Source: [Bacillus] selenitireducens MLS10 (lineage in GTDB: Bacteria > Bacillota > Bacilli > Bacillales > Salisediminibacteriaceae). From it: 64,000 nt of DNA. Position numbers and translations under genes: made by a program. The DNA is taken from contig NC_014219.1 of NCBI RefSeq assembly GCF_000093085.1, positions 1,852,384 to 1,916,383 of the forward strand, in the 5' to 3' direction. The notes under the pieces were generated by a model. It was not told the DNA's origin and did not search any database. It saw nothing but the letters and a program-made list of their open reading frames with translations. Of the stretch, positions 21,801 through 30,900 are shown in pieces. Position 1 is the stretch's first letter, and every line of letters begins with the position of its first letter.

Positions 21801-22082
21801 CAGGCAGAGGTCATCGCAAAGATCGGTGGCGGGGAACATGATCTGCTCAGTGTGATTGAAAAAGGTGAGGCTGATGTGATCATCAATACGATGACACGGG
21901 GTAAACAGCCTGCCAGGGACGGCTTCCGGATACGAAGAGAGGCCGTTGAACGGGGTATTGCCTGCCTCACGTCTTTGGATACGGCAATGGCGGTACTCAG
22001 TGTCCTTGAAATGCTGACGTTTACGATCGATCCGTCAAATAGCCGCGGGGTTTCCGCCCCTGAAGGAGCGATGCTGACATGA
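18867..22082 (+). CDS. carB: Carbamoyl-phosphate synthase large subunit
   Basis: A 1071-residue enzyme making carbamoyl phosphate from bicarbonate, ammonia and two ATP. Two homologous ATP-grasp halves are seen, each starting with a dinucleotide-like motif ([20 protein letters not shown] and [19 protein letters not shown]), each with EVNPR-type motifs ([26 protein letters not shown]). The last about 140 residues form the MGS allosteric domain. The ATG at 18867 follows GGAGGGA and overlaps the carA end. Length is normal and no key motif is missing. Confidence 0.97.
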   Translation: MPKRTDLNKIMVIGSGPIIIGQAAEFDYAGTQACQALKEEGYEVVLVNSNPATIMTDEETADRVYMEPLTVDFLSRIIRKERPDALLGTLGGQTGLNLAVELFESGILDEYGVKLLGTEVESIRKAEDREAFRALMNELGEPVPESEIVHSVEEARTFAESIGLPLIVRPAYTLGGTGGGIVNTMEELETIVYGGLKASPVNQCLVEKSIAGFKEIEYEVMRDKNDTAIVICNMENIDPVGVHTGDSIVMAPSQTLTDRDYQRLRNASLAIIRALEIEGGCNVQLAIDPDSDQYYIIEVNPRVSRSSALASKAAGYPIAKLSAKIAAGYHLDECINPITKVTYASFEPALDYVVTKIPRWPFDKFDAANRSLGTQMKATGEIMAIGRTFGESFLKAVRSAETDTNHLIHSGMAALDEKELYDKIIKTHDERVFAIIEGLRRGFSVDELHRITMFDRYFLSEFKRMIDLEQTLTQDNWKDHLYEAKRLGFSDAYIADATGEEEEAVASWRQSQSVKPVFKMVDTCAAEFTSATPYYYSSYETEEESEVTGSKSIVVLGSGPIRIGQGVEFDYATVHAVKAIREAGYEAIVINNNPETVSTDFEVSDKLYFEPLTTEDVMHVIEHEKPEGVLVQFGGQTAINLADSLVKQGVRILGTSLEEMDACENRNLFEARLHDIGLPMPEGKTAVSVPEAMAIAEDIGYPVLVRPSYVLGGRAMEIVHTESELSHYMQRAVNVNKKHPVLIDEYITGTEIEVDVVSDGETAVVPGIMEHIERAGVHSGDSIAVYPPQKLSDEMKETITQSAIRLAKGFQIKGLMNIQFVIQRDRLLVIEVNPRSSRTVPFISKITGMNMANAATKAILGQSLIDQGFTEGILEEPEKVSVKVPVFSFAKLRSVDISLGPEMKSTGEVIGTDTTVEKALYKGLIASGINIPTQGTVLITTADKDKEEAAAIAGRFHQIGYQILATEGTAAFLNGKGIQAEVIAKIGGGEHDLLSVIEKGEADVIINTMTRGKQPARDGFRIRREAVERGIACLTSLDTAMAVLSVLEMLTFTIDPSNSRGVSAPEGAMLT

Positions 22083-22834
22083 TCCATGAAACCAGTGTGA
22101 TTGCAAATCGGCTCATTGCCAAAGATGTGTTCGAGATTCAGCTTCATGCACCGGAACTTGCAGCTGCGGCATTGCCAGGACAGTTTGTGCACATGCAGAC
22201 CGGTGTGTTTGGAAAGCCGCTGTTAAGACGCCCGATCAGTATTGCAGATACAGATCCGGATAAAGGGGTCATCACGTGCATTTATAAGACAGTCGGAACA
22301 GGCACAGCTGTGCTCTCGACGCGGGCACCCGGTGAGATCATCAACGTCATGGGGCCGCTCGGTTCGGGATTTCCTGTGGAGTCTGTCAAAGAGGATGGCC
22401 ATGTCCTTTTGATCGGTGGAGGAGTGGGGGTACCGCCGATGTATATCCTCGCAAAGGCCTTGACGAAAGCAGGGGTATCCTGTCACATCTTCCTTGGCTT
22501 CAGGTCTTCAGAAGATGTGTTCTATGAAGAAGCCTTCCAGTCACTTGGTGACACGTGGGTTGCTACAGAGGATGGCACGAGAGGATACAGAGGATACATC
22601 ACAGACATTCTGACCGAGGAGCATGCGAGCCGGTATTACGCCTGCGGTCCTAAACCGATGCTCGCAAAGGTTAAGCATCAGTTGACGATACCGGGTTATC
22701 TATCCCTTGAAGAACGGATGGGTTGCGGCGTTGGTGCCTGTCTGGCATGTGTCTGCCGGACGAACACGGAACGCGGCTATGCGAAGGTCTGCAGTGACGG
22801 TCCTGTTTTTGACAGTAAAGAGGTGATCTTATGA
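22079..22834 (+). CDS. pyrK: Dihydroorotate dehydrogenase electron-transfer subunit PyrK
   Basis: A 251-residue FAD and [2Fe-2S] protein that partners PyrD in the class 1B dihydroorotate dehydrogenase and passes electrons to NAD+. The FAD region has [11 protein letters not shown], the nucleotide-binding region has [13 protein letters not shown], and the cluster ligands are [12 protein letters not shown] plus a later cysteine in [10 protein letters not shown]. It starts 4 nt inside the carB end (ATGA) and ends 4 nt inside pyrD, so the three are tightly coupled. Confidence 0.95.
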   Translation: MIHETSVIANRLIAKDVFEIQLHAPELAAAALPGQFVHMQTGVFGKPLLRRPISIADTDPDKGVITCIYKTVGTGTAVLSTRAPGEIINVMGPLGSGFPVESVKEDGHVLLIGGGVGVPPMYILAKALTKAGVSCHIFLGFRSSEDVFYEEAFQSLGDTWVATEDGTRGYRGYITDILTEEHASRYYACGPKPMLAKVKHQLTIPGYLSLEERMGCGVGACLACVCRTNTERGYAKVCSDGPVFDSKEVIL

Positions 22835-23766
22835 ACAGGTTGGCGGTGGATTTACCAGGGATGCCGATGAATAATCCGGTCTTGCCGGCATCAGGCTGTT
22901 TCGGGTTCGGCGAAGAATACGGGCGTTTTTATGATTTGAACCGGCTTGGTGCCATTACGGTCAAGGCTGTGACGGCCGAGAAGCGTCTCGGCAATGCCGT
23001 GCCGAGAATTGATGAAACAGAAGGCGGTATGCTTAACGCCATCGGTCTTCAAAATCCGGGAGTGGATCATGTCATCACTCATGAGCTCGAAGCCCTGAAG
23101 CAGTTTGATATCCCGGTACTGGTCAACATAGCAGGGAACGCCGTCGAAGATTATGTCGAGACGTCACGGAAGGTGGCGGCTTCGGGAAAAGCTTCGGCCC
23201 TCGAGCTGAATATATCCTGCCCCAACGTTAAAATCGGTGGGATGCAGTTTGGAAGTGATCCGGCTGTGGCCCGTGAACTGACCCGGGCTGTTAAAGAAGT
23301 GATTGATATCCCGCTCTATGTCAAACTGTCGCCGAATGTGACTGATATCGTCGCTATGGCGAAAGCGGTGGAAGCGGGCGGTGCAGACGGATTGTCCATG
23401 ATCAATACACTCGTAGGGATGACGATTGATGTTCAAACCGGACAGCCCGTGCTGGCAAACAAACGGGGAGGACTTTCCGGACCGGCTATCAAACCGGTGG
23501 CAATCAGGATGATTTATGATGTGAGTCAAGAGGTCTCTATTCCGATTATTGGCATGGGTGGCGTGCAGACCGTTGATGATATCATCGAATTTATGATGGC
23601 CGGTGCATCAGCTGTGGCGGTCGGGACCGCTAATTTTCAGAATCCGATGATTTGTCCGGAGTTGATCGATGGTCTTGAAACAAGGCTTGATGAGCTGGGC
23701 TACCAGTCTGTCAGAGATATCATTGGAAGGAGCTGGTCACCATGCAGCCAAACCCTCTCTTTATAG
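22831..23766 (+). CDS. pyrD: Dihydroorotate dehydrogenase class 1B catalytic subunit
   Basis: A 311-residue FMN TIM-barrel enzyme oxidising dihydroorotate to orotate, working with PyrK. The active-site cysteine lies in [14 protein letters not shown] (about residue 131); the FMN-binding C-terminal region has [16 protein letters not shown] and [21 protein letters not shown] precedes the ATG. The 3' end overlaps the pyrF start by 25 nt, so the last residues (SPCSQTLSL) are encoded by DNA shared with the pyrF start. Confidence 0.95.
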   Translation: MNRLAVDLPGMPMNNPVLPASGCFGFGEEYGRFYDLNRLGAITVKAVTAEKRLGNAVPRIDETEGGMLNAIGLQNPGVDHVITHELEALKQFDIPVLVNIAGNAVEDYVETSRKVAASGKASALELNISCPNVKIGGMQFGSDPAVARELTRAVKEVIDIPLYVKLSPNVTDIVAMAKAVEAGGADGLSMINTLVGMTIDVQTGQPVLANKRGGLSGPAIKPVAIRMIYDVSQEVSIPIIGMGGVQTVDDIIEFMMAGASAVAVGTANFQNPMICPELIDGLETRLDELGYQSVRDIIGRSWSPCSQTLSL

Positions 23767-24461
23767 CGTGCGATTTTTCTTCACGGGCCGAACTTGATCA
23801 ATTTTTGAAGGAAATGGAAGGCAGGCATCTCCATTTGAAAGTGGGGATGGAACTGTTTTACAAAGAGGGACCGGAAATTGTTCATGCATTAAAAGAGAAA
23901 GGACACTCGGTATTTCTTGATCTGAAGCTTCATGATATTCCTGAAACAGTCAAACGGAGTATGATTCAGCTCGCGGCACTTGGTGCGGATCTCGTGAATG
24001 TTCATGCCAGTGGGGGGATCCGCATGATGGAAGCGGCTATGGAAGGTCTTCACCAGGGGACGCCGAAAGGGCAGGCCATTCCGTCATGCATTGCAGTCAC
24101 TCAGTTGACAAGCACATCGGCTTTGATGATGAACGAAGAACTGAAAATCGCAGGATTCCTCGAGGATCAGGTTCGTCATCTTGCAGGCTTGGCGATGCAA
24201 GCCGGACTGAAAGGCGTCGTCTGCAGCTCGATGGAAACAGAGATGCTGAAAGCCGCGTATCCGTCGATTTGGACTTTGACACCCGGAATTCGACTTAAGG
24301 GCAGTGATGCGGGGGATCAGGTCAGGGTCTGTACACCAGGAGAAGCCCGGCAGGCGAAGACAGATGCCATTGTGGTCGGGCGTGGGATCACGCGTGCAGA
24401 GGATCGCTTACAGGCGTATGAACACTACATAAAGGAGTGGGTTGGCTATGATAACCAATGA
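23742..24461 (+). CDS. pyrF: Orotidine 5'-phosphate decarboxylase
   Basis: A 239-residue TIM-barrel enzyme converting OMP to UMP. The catalytic D-K-D array is in [16 protein letters not shown] (about 59-74), and the phosphate loop is near [26 protein letters not shown] completes the family pattern. GGAAGGAGC lies 7-10 nt before the ATG within pyrD. The 25-nt overlap with pyrD is larger than the 4-nt overlaps elsewhere in this operon. Confidence 0.96.
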   Translation: MQPNPLFIACDFSSRAELDQFLKEMEGRHLHLKVGMELFYKEGPEIVHALKEKGHSVFLDLKLHDIPETVKRSMIQLAALGADLVNVHASGGIRMMEAAMEGLHQGTPKGQAIPSCIAVTQLTSTSALMMNEELKIAGFLEDQVRHLAGLAMQAGLKGVVCSSMETEMLKAAYPSIWTLTPGIRLKGSDAGDQVRVCTPGEARQAKTDAIVVGRGITRAEDRLQAYEHYIKEWVGYDNQ

Positions 24462-25089
24462 TACAGCAGCGTCAATTGCGTCGTTATTAATGAAGATCGA
24501 AGCGGTTACTTTGAGTCCGGAGGATCCCTATACATGGAGCTCCGGGATACGCTCACCGATTTATTGCGATAACCGGATGCTCATGGCATTTCCGGATGAG
24601 CGTAAGAAAGTGATCGATGCGTTTGTCCACATGACAGAGGCCCTGCCCTATCAGGTCGATGTCATTGCAGGAACAGCAACAGCAGGTATTCCTCATGCGG
24701 CTTGGCTGAGTGAGCGTTTGGATCTTCCCATGGCCTATATACGCGGATCGGCAAAAGGTCACGGCAAACAAAATCGTATTGAAGGCCGGATCAATGCGGG
24801 AGACAGAGTCCTGATTATTGAAGATCTGATTTCCACCGGGGGCTCATCCATTGATGCCACTGAAGCTGTACGTGATGCAGGAGGGATCGTGACGGATATC
24901 GCAGCGATCTTTACCTACGGCTTGCCTAAAGCGGAGGAAAATGCGTCTTTGCATCAGCTGACCATCCATACTATTACCGATTTTGATACACTGATTGCCA
25001 GTGCAAAATCAGAGGGTGTATTATCTGATCAGGACGAGGTGAGTTTAAAAGAATGGAAACAGGATCCATCATCATGGAAGAAATCCTGA
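24448..25089 (+). CDS. pyrE: Orotate phosphoribosyltransferase
   Basis: A 213-residue type I phosphoribosyltransferase making OMP from orotate and PRPP. The PRPP-binding motif VLIIEDLISTGGSS is at about 118-131; SSGIRSPIYCDNR near residue 29 is the orotate-side signature. The ATG at 24448 is chosen: AAAGGAGTGG lies about 10 nt upstream, whereas the TTG at 24442 is too near. It is the last gene of the pyr operon and is followed by the terminator at 25134. Confidence 0.95.
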   Translation: MITNDTAASIASLLMKIEAVTLSPEDPYTWSSGIRSPIYCDNRMLMAFPDERKKVIDAFVHMTEALPYQVDVIAGTATAGIPHAAWLSERLDLPMAYIRGSAKGHGKQNRIEGRINAGDRVLIIEDLISTGGSSIDATEAVRDAGGIVTDIAAIFTYGLPKAEENASLHQLTIHTITDFDTLIASAKSEGVLSDQDEVSLKEWKQDPSSWKKS

Positions 25090-25133
25090 TCGGGTTTCCC
25101 AAAACATCTGCATACCAATTCCATTTATAATTG

Positions 25134-25162
25134 ATCCGACCCTGACGGGGTCGGATTTTTTG
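25134..25162 (+). terminator. Terminator of the pyr operon and insertion target of the intron
   Basis: The 9-bp stem ATCCGACCC / GGGTCGGAT with a 5-nt loop is followed by TTTTTT. The group II intron begins three bases after this T-run. Confidence 0.92.
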
Positions 25163-25164
25163 TA

Positions 25165-27043
25165 GTGTGCCGGGCATGCACTGTATCTTGGGAGTGAAAG
25201 TCTCCTGTGGGCTTGGCAGTAGGAACCACTAGTCAATGGCAAGGGTGTCCACCGTGAGGTGGAATCTGAAGGAAGCCGGCGACAAACTCCTGTACCGAGG
25301 AACACGAACCATATCAGGCACAAATGGGGCGGATGAGTCTGCTATACAAGATAAAGTCCAATACTGCCCGAACCCCACAGTGTAAATATGGCGGCGATAG
25401 GACGAAGGAGACAGTGCTTACCCCGGGAGGTCTTACGAGGGTTCCCGACAAGAAGGATGGAAGATCCTACAGGAACAAGGAATTCAGAGATGGATTCCTG
25501 AATCGTAAGAAGTCAGCCGAGGTCATAGTAATCCCATGGGGATGAAGGACCGAACAATAAGCGTCTTTGAGACAAATGAAATTGACAGGATTGCTTTAAT
25601 CACAGAAAACGTCTCCGGACGGCTATCTGCAGAGGGATACGCTGGAAGCGGAAGAGTATGCAGAAGCGTGTAGCAATCTGGCAACGAAAGGAGTCGAAAA
25701 GCGGTATGCAATTAATTGACAGAGTGGTCTGTCCGGATAACCTGAATTTGGCGATGAACCGGGTGATTTCCAATAAAGGAAACCCCGGGGTCGACGGGAT
25801 GACCGTTGACCAACTTGAAGCACATGTTCGCCAATATGCGAAACCATTGATAGCCAAAATCCAAAAAGGGACATATCAACCTTTACCCGTAAAACGGGTA
25901 GAGATTCCGAAAGAGAATGGAAAGAAACGCAAATTGGGGATACCGGCAGTCCGGGACCGTATGGTCCAGCAAGCGATTTTTCAAGTTATTGAACCGATAA
26001 TAGATCCGCACTTCTCTCCAAACAGTTATGGGTTCAGACCGGGTAAAAATGCCAAACAAGCGATTAAACAAGCCGCAAAATATTATGATGAAGGATTCAA
26101 AATGGTCGTGGATATCGATCTGAAAAGTTATTTTGATACGATTCCCCATCAAAAGCTGATGAACTATCTTGAACAATATATTCAGGATCCGATCATCTTG
26201 AAACTGATCTGGAAGTTTCTTAAAAGCGGGATTATGATAGGGGACAACTGGGAATCTTCAAGAAACGGTGCACCGCAAGGTGGCAACTTATCACCGATTC
26301 TCAGCAATGTTTACCTACATGAACTGGATAAGGAATTGGAAAGAAGAGGCCACCGTTTCGTCAGATATGCAGATGACTTTTGCATCTACGTTAAAAGTCG
26401 CAGAGCTGCGGAGCGTGTGCTCCTTAACACAACAACTTTCCTCGAGGGAACACTTAAACTGAGTGTGAACCAAGAGAAAAGTGCTATAGGATCACCAACG
26501 AAACGAAAGTTTCTGGGGTTTTGCATTCACAAAAGTAATAATGAAACCAGGTGCAGACCTCACCACGCCTCCAAGGCGAAGTTCAAAGCCAAACTGAAAT
26601 ATCTGACGAGAAGAAACCAGGCGAACTCCTTCGATTACATTATTCTTAAGATTAACCAGGTGACAACCGGCTGGATCAACTACTATGGCATCAGTTACAT
26701 GAAATCCTTTATCAACAGCATTAAGCAATGGTTACACCATCGGCTGAGGCAACTGATCTGGAAACAGTGGAAGAAAATTAAAACGAGATACAAGAATTTG
26801 ATGAAGTATGGCATTGAAACCGAAGAAGCTTGGAAAATGGCAAACACTCGCAAAGGCTATTGGCGTGCCTCCAAGAACGAGACACTGCACAAAGCCATCA
26901 AAATAGAAAAGCTCGCAGGGTGGGGACTCAAAGACATGAGTCAACTCTACGAGCGTGCATACTCAACTTATTGAACCGCCGTATACGGGTCCGTACGTAC
27001 GGTGGTGTGAGAGGTCGGGGCTGTGAAGCCCCTCCTACTCGAT
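25165..27043 (+). mobile_element. Group II intron (about 1.88 kb) with encoded maturase
   Basis: The 5' end GTGTGCC fits the GUGYG consensus. Typical ribozyme domain I blocks follow (CAAGGGTGTCC, GGAATCTGAAGGAAGCCGGC, GAGGAACACGAACC). Domain V is a 32-nt hairpin at 26975-27006, with 9-bp lower stem ACCGCCGTA/TACGGTGGT, a 2-nt CG bulge and a 4-bp upper stem. Domain VI follows to about 27043, with a bulged A at 27037 in CCTACTC as the probable branch point. The exon end TTTGTA can pair with TACAAG at 25345-25350 (one wobble), a candidate IBS1/EBS1. Insertion just after a terminator in sense orientation is typical of group IIC introns; the class is not proven here. Confidence 0.9.
25658..26974 (+). 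CDS. ltrA: Group II intron reverse transcriptase/maturase
   Basis: A 438-residue intron-encoded protein that helps splicing and retrohoming. The reverse-transcriptase blocks are intact: NKGNPGVDGMTVDQL, LGIPAVRDRMVQQAI, FRPGKNAKQAI, VVDIDLKSYFDTIPH, NGAPQGGNLSPILSNVYL, and the catalytic RYADDFCIYV (about 233-242). The maturase X domain follows (VTTGWINYYGI). There is no HNH endonuclease domain, as in endonuclease-lacking classes. A second in-frame ATG at 25706, after AAAGGAG, is a credible alternative start. The stop abuts domain V. Confidence 0.95.
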   Translation: MQKRVAIWQRKESKSGMQLIDRVVCPDNLNLAMNRVISNKGNPGVDGMTVDQLEAHVRQYAKPLIAKIQKGTYQPLPVKRVEIPKENGKKRKLGIPAVRDRMVQQAIFQVIEPIIDPHFSPNSYGFRPGKNAKQAIKQAAKYYDEGFKMVVDIDLKSYFDTIPHQKLMNYLEQYIQDPIILKLIWKFLKSGIMIGDNWESSRNGAPQGGNLSPILSNVYLHELDKELERRGHRFVRYADDFCIYVKSRRAAERVLLNTTTFLEGTLKLSVNQEKSAIGSPTKRKFLGFCIHKSNNETRCRPHHASKAKFKAKLKYLTRRNQANSFDYIILKINQVTTGWINYYGISYMKSFINSIKQWLHHRLRQLIWKQWKKIKTRYKNLMKYGIETEEAWKMANTRKGYWRASKNETLHKAIKIEKLAGWGLKDMSQLYERAYSTY

Positions 27044-27223
27044 TTTATTTGGTTAAAGGCGTGCCAGGCAGTAAACGTCCCTGAGGGGGAGCAAACAGCG
27101 GTTCTGGAATGGTCAATCAGTGAAAATGCCAAATTTTCATTCTATTTGCCTATCGTCATTTATTTCGGAAACCGATATATTAGTAGTGTTGCAATTTTTC
27201 AGTAGGAAGTGAGGTTCCCGTGT

Positions 27224-28975
27224 ATGGAGACGTTTAAGCGACTGCAGATGTTTTATATGCCTTATAAACGGTTTTTCTTTTTATCCATTTTATTTCTGTT
27301 AATCACGACGGCACTCACCGTCGTTTATCCGGTTATCTTACAGATCACCATTGATTATGTGATTGGCGAAGGCAATTTTGAATGGGTGCCGTTTGTGGCG
27401 ATTGGTTTTTTCTTTGTGATGCTGTTGAAGAGTGTCACCGTGTATTTTCATCAGTATCTGGGTGATTTATTTGGGATCAATGCAGTTTATGAGCTGCGTA
27501 ATGCCCTCTATAAAAAGCTTCAGTTCCTGCCTTTCAGGTATTATGACAATGCCAGAACCGGAGACCTGATGTCGAGACTGACCGCTGACGTGGAAGGTTT
27601 CCGTTTCTTCCTCTCGTTCGGATTTGCCCAGTTGATCAATGTGGTTATGCTGATCAGCCTCAGTATGGGGATCATGTTTTATTACAGTCCGATGCTCGCA
27701 ACCGTGACGCTGATGTCCATGCCGTTCCTGATCATTACGGTGTATAAGTTTGATAAAAAGGTTCATCCGGCCTTCACGGATATCCGAAAGTCATTTGCCG
27801 GGATGACAACCAAAGTCCAGGAAAACATTAGCGGCATGCCGACGGTCAAATCGCTCTCAAAAGAGGGTTTTGAAATGGGACGTTTTGACGACAAGAACAC
27901 CGATTATAAAGAAAAATTTATTTATACATCGAATATATGGGCGAGGTATTTCCCGTTCATGGAACTGATCGGTCAAATTGCTGTTGTGGTCCTCCTTGGT
28001 TACGGGGGCTGGCTTGTGATTCAGGGCGATCTTCAGCCCGGTGTTCTCGTAGCTTTCTTCAGTCTCGTCTGGTACATTATTAATCCGCTCATGAACCTTG
28101 GGTTTATTGTCAACACGTTTTCACAGGCGAAGGCATCCGGAGAGCGGATTCTGCAAGTGCTTGATGAGCGTGAAGATATCTTTGATAAACCGGGAGCCAT
28201 CGAAGTGGCCCGCCTTGAAGGCCATGTCACATTTGAGCAGGTCCGTCACCGTTATGATGGCGATGAGCAGCCGGCATTGAATGATATCAGCTTTGAAGCG
28301 AAGCCGGGGATGACAATCGGTCTGATCGGTGCTACGGGCTCCGGTAAGACCTCGATTACGCAATTGATTACCCGGTTTTATGAGCCTGATCGGGGCAGGA
28401 TTCTGATTGACGGGCGACCGGTTTCCGATTATACCCTGAAAACCATTCGGAAAAATACGGGTGTCGTTCTTCAGGAATCATTCCTGTTCTCTTCATCGGT
28501 AAAGGACAACATCTCCTACGGGAATCCCGAAGCGACGATGGATCAGATTATCGATGCAGCCAAAAGGGCTGATGCCCATGAGTTTATCGCGGAGTTGCCA
28601 GAAGGCTATGACACAATTCTCGGTGAGCGGGGCGGCGGATTGTCGGGCGGTCAAAAACAACGCATCGCGATTGCCCGTGCCATCTGTATCGATCCGACGA
28701 TCCTGATTCTCGATGACGCCACGAGTGCGGTCGATATGGAGACGGAAGCAAAAATCCAGGCTGCCTTCCAAGAGGTAATGAAGGGAAGAACAACGTTTAT
28801 CATCGCACACAGGATTTCGTCACTTATGCATGCAGATGAGATCCTGGTCCTCGATAACGGCAATATCGTCGAACGGGGCACACATGATGAGCTTTTGACG
28901 ATTGAAGATGGTCATTATCGCCACATCTATGATATTCAGTACCGCGATCGGCATGAATTTATCCAATCCAATTAA
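27224..28975 (+). CDS. ABC exporter, subunit with degenerate catalytic site
   Basis: A 583-residue half-transporter with an N-terminal six-helix type-1 exporter domain (about 1-310) and a nucleotide-binding domain. The Walker A motif is GATGSGKTS, the signature is LSGGQKQR, and Walker B is ILILDDATSA: the catalytic glutamate after the aspartate is replaced by aspartate. Together with the next gene it matches the YfiB/YfiC and BmrC/BmrD class of heterodimeric multidrug exporters. The ATG at 27224 has GTGAGG 9 nt upstream. The substrate is unknown. A 15-bp gap leads to the partner gene. Confidence 0.9.
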   Translation: METFKRLQMFYMPYKRFFFLSILFLLITTALTVVYPVILQITIDYVIGEGNFEWVPFVAIGFFFVMLLKSVTVYFHQYLGDLFGINAVYELRNALYKKLQFLPFRYYDNARTGDLMSRLTADVEGFRFFLSFGFAQLINVVMLISLSMGIMFYYSPMLATVTLMSMPFLIITVYKFDKKVHPAFTDIRKSFAGMTTKVQENISGMPTVKSLSKEGFEMGRFDDKNTDYKEKFIYTSNIWARYFPFMELIGQIAVVVLLGYGGWLVIQGDLQPGVLVAFFSLVWYIINPLMNLGFIVNTFSQAKASGERILQVLDEREDIFDKPGAIEVARLEGHVTFEQVRHRYDGDEQPALNDISFEAKPGMTIGLIGATGSGKTSITQLITRFYEPDRGRILIDGRPVSDYTLKTIRKNTGVVLQESFLFSSSVKDNISYGNPEATMDQIIDAAKRADAHEFIAELPEGYDTILGERGGGLSGGQKQRIAIARAICIDPTILILDDATSAVDMETEAKIQAAFQEVMKGRTTFIIAHRISSLMHADEILVLDNGNIVERGTHDELLTIEDGHYRHIYDIQYRDRHEFIQSN

Positions 28976-28989
28976 CAGGAGGTGATCAG

Positions 28990-30825
28990 ATGTCTGCACA
29001 AACAAACCGCGATCAGGAAGCCGGTTCAAGAACGCTGAAGCGATTCCATTATTCAACAGATCAGGCGATTGAGAAACCGTTCAACTGGAAGCAGATGCTG
29101 CGGCTCTTCAGCTTTATGAAACCTTACGCAAAGACGATTCTTCCAATTGCGATCCTCGGGATGGTGCTGTCGACGGCTGTGCGTTTATTTGCGCCTATTC
29201 TGATCGGAAGCTTTGCTCTTGACCATATAATCGAACATGGTGATGTGAATTTTCTCTGGATCATGGTCGGGGTTATCGCCTTTATGTATGTTATTTCCTA
29301 CATAGGGAATACACTGAGGATCAAATACATGAACAAGCTTGGACAACTTGTGATATTTGATATGCGTAAAAAACTCTTTAATCATATTCAGCGTCTGTCT
29401 CACCGGTTTTTCGATCAAAGGTCGGCGGGGTCGATTCTCGTCAGGATCACCAACGACGTGAACAGTCTCCAGGATTTATTCACGAACGGGGTCATCAATC
29501 TCCTGATGGATCTGATTATGCTGATCGGGATTGTGATTCTGCTCTTTGTCATCAGTCCTTCATTGACTGTTGCCATTATGATCGTGCTGCCATTGATGTT
29601 TTTTATCTCCACGAGACTGCGCCGGAATATCCGACGTTCGTGGCAGGATGTGAGGATTAAGCAGTCGATGATCAATTCGCATCTCAATGAAAGCATTCAG
29701 GGAATCCGTGTAACTCAGTCATATACGCAGGAAAACGAAAACATCGGCTTTTTTAAGAAGATGAATCAGACGAACTTTGAAGCATGGCGAAATGCGACGC
29801 AAAAAAGTGCCATGTTCCGGCCTTTTGTGGAAATGAGCGGGGCGATCGGGACCGCAATTCTGCTCTCCTTCGGTGTATTCCTCATTCAGATGGAGGCATT
29901 GACGATCGGTGAGTTCTTCGCGTTTTCTCTTTATATCGGGATGTTTTGGGAACCGATTTCGAGGCTCGGGCAGGTGTATAACCAGCTGCTTGTCGGTATG
30001 GCATCATCAGAGCGGATCTTTGAGTTCCTCGATGAACAGCCTTCTGTTCCTGAAAAAATGAATGCAAAAACTTTAAAGGATATAGATGGTCACATTCAGT
30101 TTGATCACGTCGAGTTTGCTTATGATGAGAAAAGAAAAGCTCTTCACGATATGTCGATCGAAATTAAAGGCGGTCAGACCGTTGCCCTTGTTGGACATAC
30201 AGGCTCCGGTAAAACAACGATTGTCAACTTAATCAGCCGTTTTTATGATCCGACGAAAGGAAGAATCCTTCTCGATGGGCATGATTTAAGGGATATTCGT
30301 CTCGACAGTCTCCGTGAGAAGGTCAGTATTGTTTTACAGGATACATTTATATTTTCAGGTACGATCATGGATAATATCCGCTTTGGCAGACCTGATGCGA
30401 CAGACGAAGAGGTAAAACAGGCGGCTTACACGGTAGGCGCAGATGGATTTATTCAGGAGCTTCCGAACGGGTATGAAACGGAAGTGGAAGAACGGGGAAA
30501 TATTCTGTCTGTCGGAGAGCGGCAGTTGATTTCCTTTGCCAGGGCGCTTCTCGCAGATCCGCAAATCCTGATTCTGGATGAAGCGACGGCCGCAATTGAC
30601 ACGGAAACCGAACAGATCATTCAGGCGGCTCTCCGTAAACTGCTTCATGGTCGAACGGCGATTATGATCGCGCACCGTCTTTCTACGATCAGGGAAGCAG
30701 ACCGGATTTTTGTTTTGGAACAGGGGAAGATACTTGAGCAGGGGGATCATGATGATCTCATGGCTCAGAGGGGTGAATACTACGAACTGGTCAAATCACA
30801 GTTTAATGCCCTGAATACCGGATGA
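28990..30825 (+). CDS. ABC exporter, partner subunit with canonical Walker B
   Basis: A 611-residue half-transporter. A hydrophilic N-terminal extension (about 1-35) precedes six membrane helices and the nucleotide-binding domain. Walker A is GHTGSGKTT and Walker B is ILILDEATAA with the catalytic glutamate. The signature is degenerate, LSVGERQL instead of LSGGQ. The changes in the two subunits are complementary, giving one canonical site (this Walker motifs with the partner LSGGQ) and one degenerate site. AGGAGGTGA precedes the ATG. Function is inferred as an exporter of drugs, lipids or peptides; no substrate can be named. Confidence 0.9.
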   Translation: MSAQTNRDQEAGSRTLKRFHYSTDQAIEKPFNWKQMLRLFSFMKPYAKTILPIAILGMVLSTAVRLFAPILIGSFALDHIIEHGDVNFLWIMVGVIAFMYVISYIGNTLRIKYMNKLGQLVIFDMRKKLFNHIQRLSHRFFDQRSAGSILVRITNDVNSLQDLFTNGVINLLMDLIMLIGIVILLFVISPSLTVAIMIVLPLMFFISTRLRRNIRRSWQDVRIKQSMINSHLNESIQGIRVTQSYTQENENIGFFKKMNQTNFEAWRNATQKSAMFRPFVEMSGAIGTAILLSFGVFLIQMEALTIGEFFAFSLYIGMFWEPISRLGQVYNQLLVGMASSERIFEFLDEQPSVPEKMNAKTLKDIDGHIQFDHVEFAYDEKRKALHDMSIEIKGGQTVALVGHTGSGKTTIVNLISRFYDPTKGRILLDGHDLRDIRLDSLREKVSIVLQDTFIFSGTIMDNIRFGRPDATDEEVKQAAYTVGADGFIQELPNGYETEVEERGNILSVGERQLISFARALLADPQILILDEATAAIDTETEQIIQAALRKLLHGRTAIMIAHRLSTIREADRIFVLEQGKILEQGDHDDLMAQRGEYYELVKSQFNALNTG

Positions 30826-30831
30826 CAAAGA

Positions 30832-30870
30832 AGCAGCACCGAATCGGAGGATTCGGTGCTGCTTTCATTT
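30832..30870. terminator. Bidirectional terminator between ABC exporter and rqcH
   Basis: A 14-bp stem (AGCAGCACCGAATC and its complement, loop GGAG) separates two converging transcripts. The T-tail is TTCATTT on the plus strand and TTCTTTG-like on the minus strand. Confidence 0.85.
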
Positions 30871-30900
30871 GTTATTCGGGTGGCCAGCAGAAGGAACAGA

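Noticed and set aside
25072-25545. Small ORFs on both strands between pyrE and the reverse transcriptase
   Set aside because: They lie within structured intron RNA (domains I-IV), which explains the sequence without coding.
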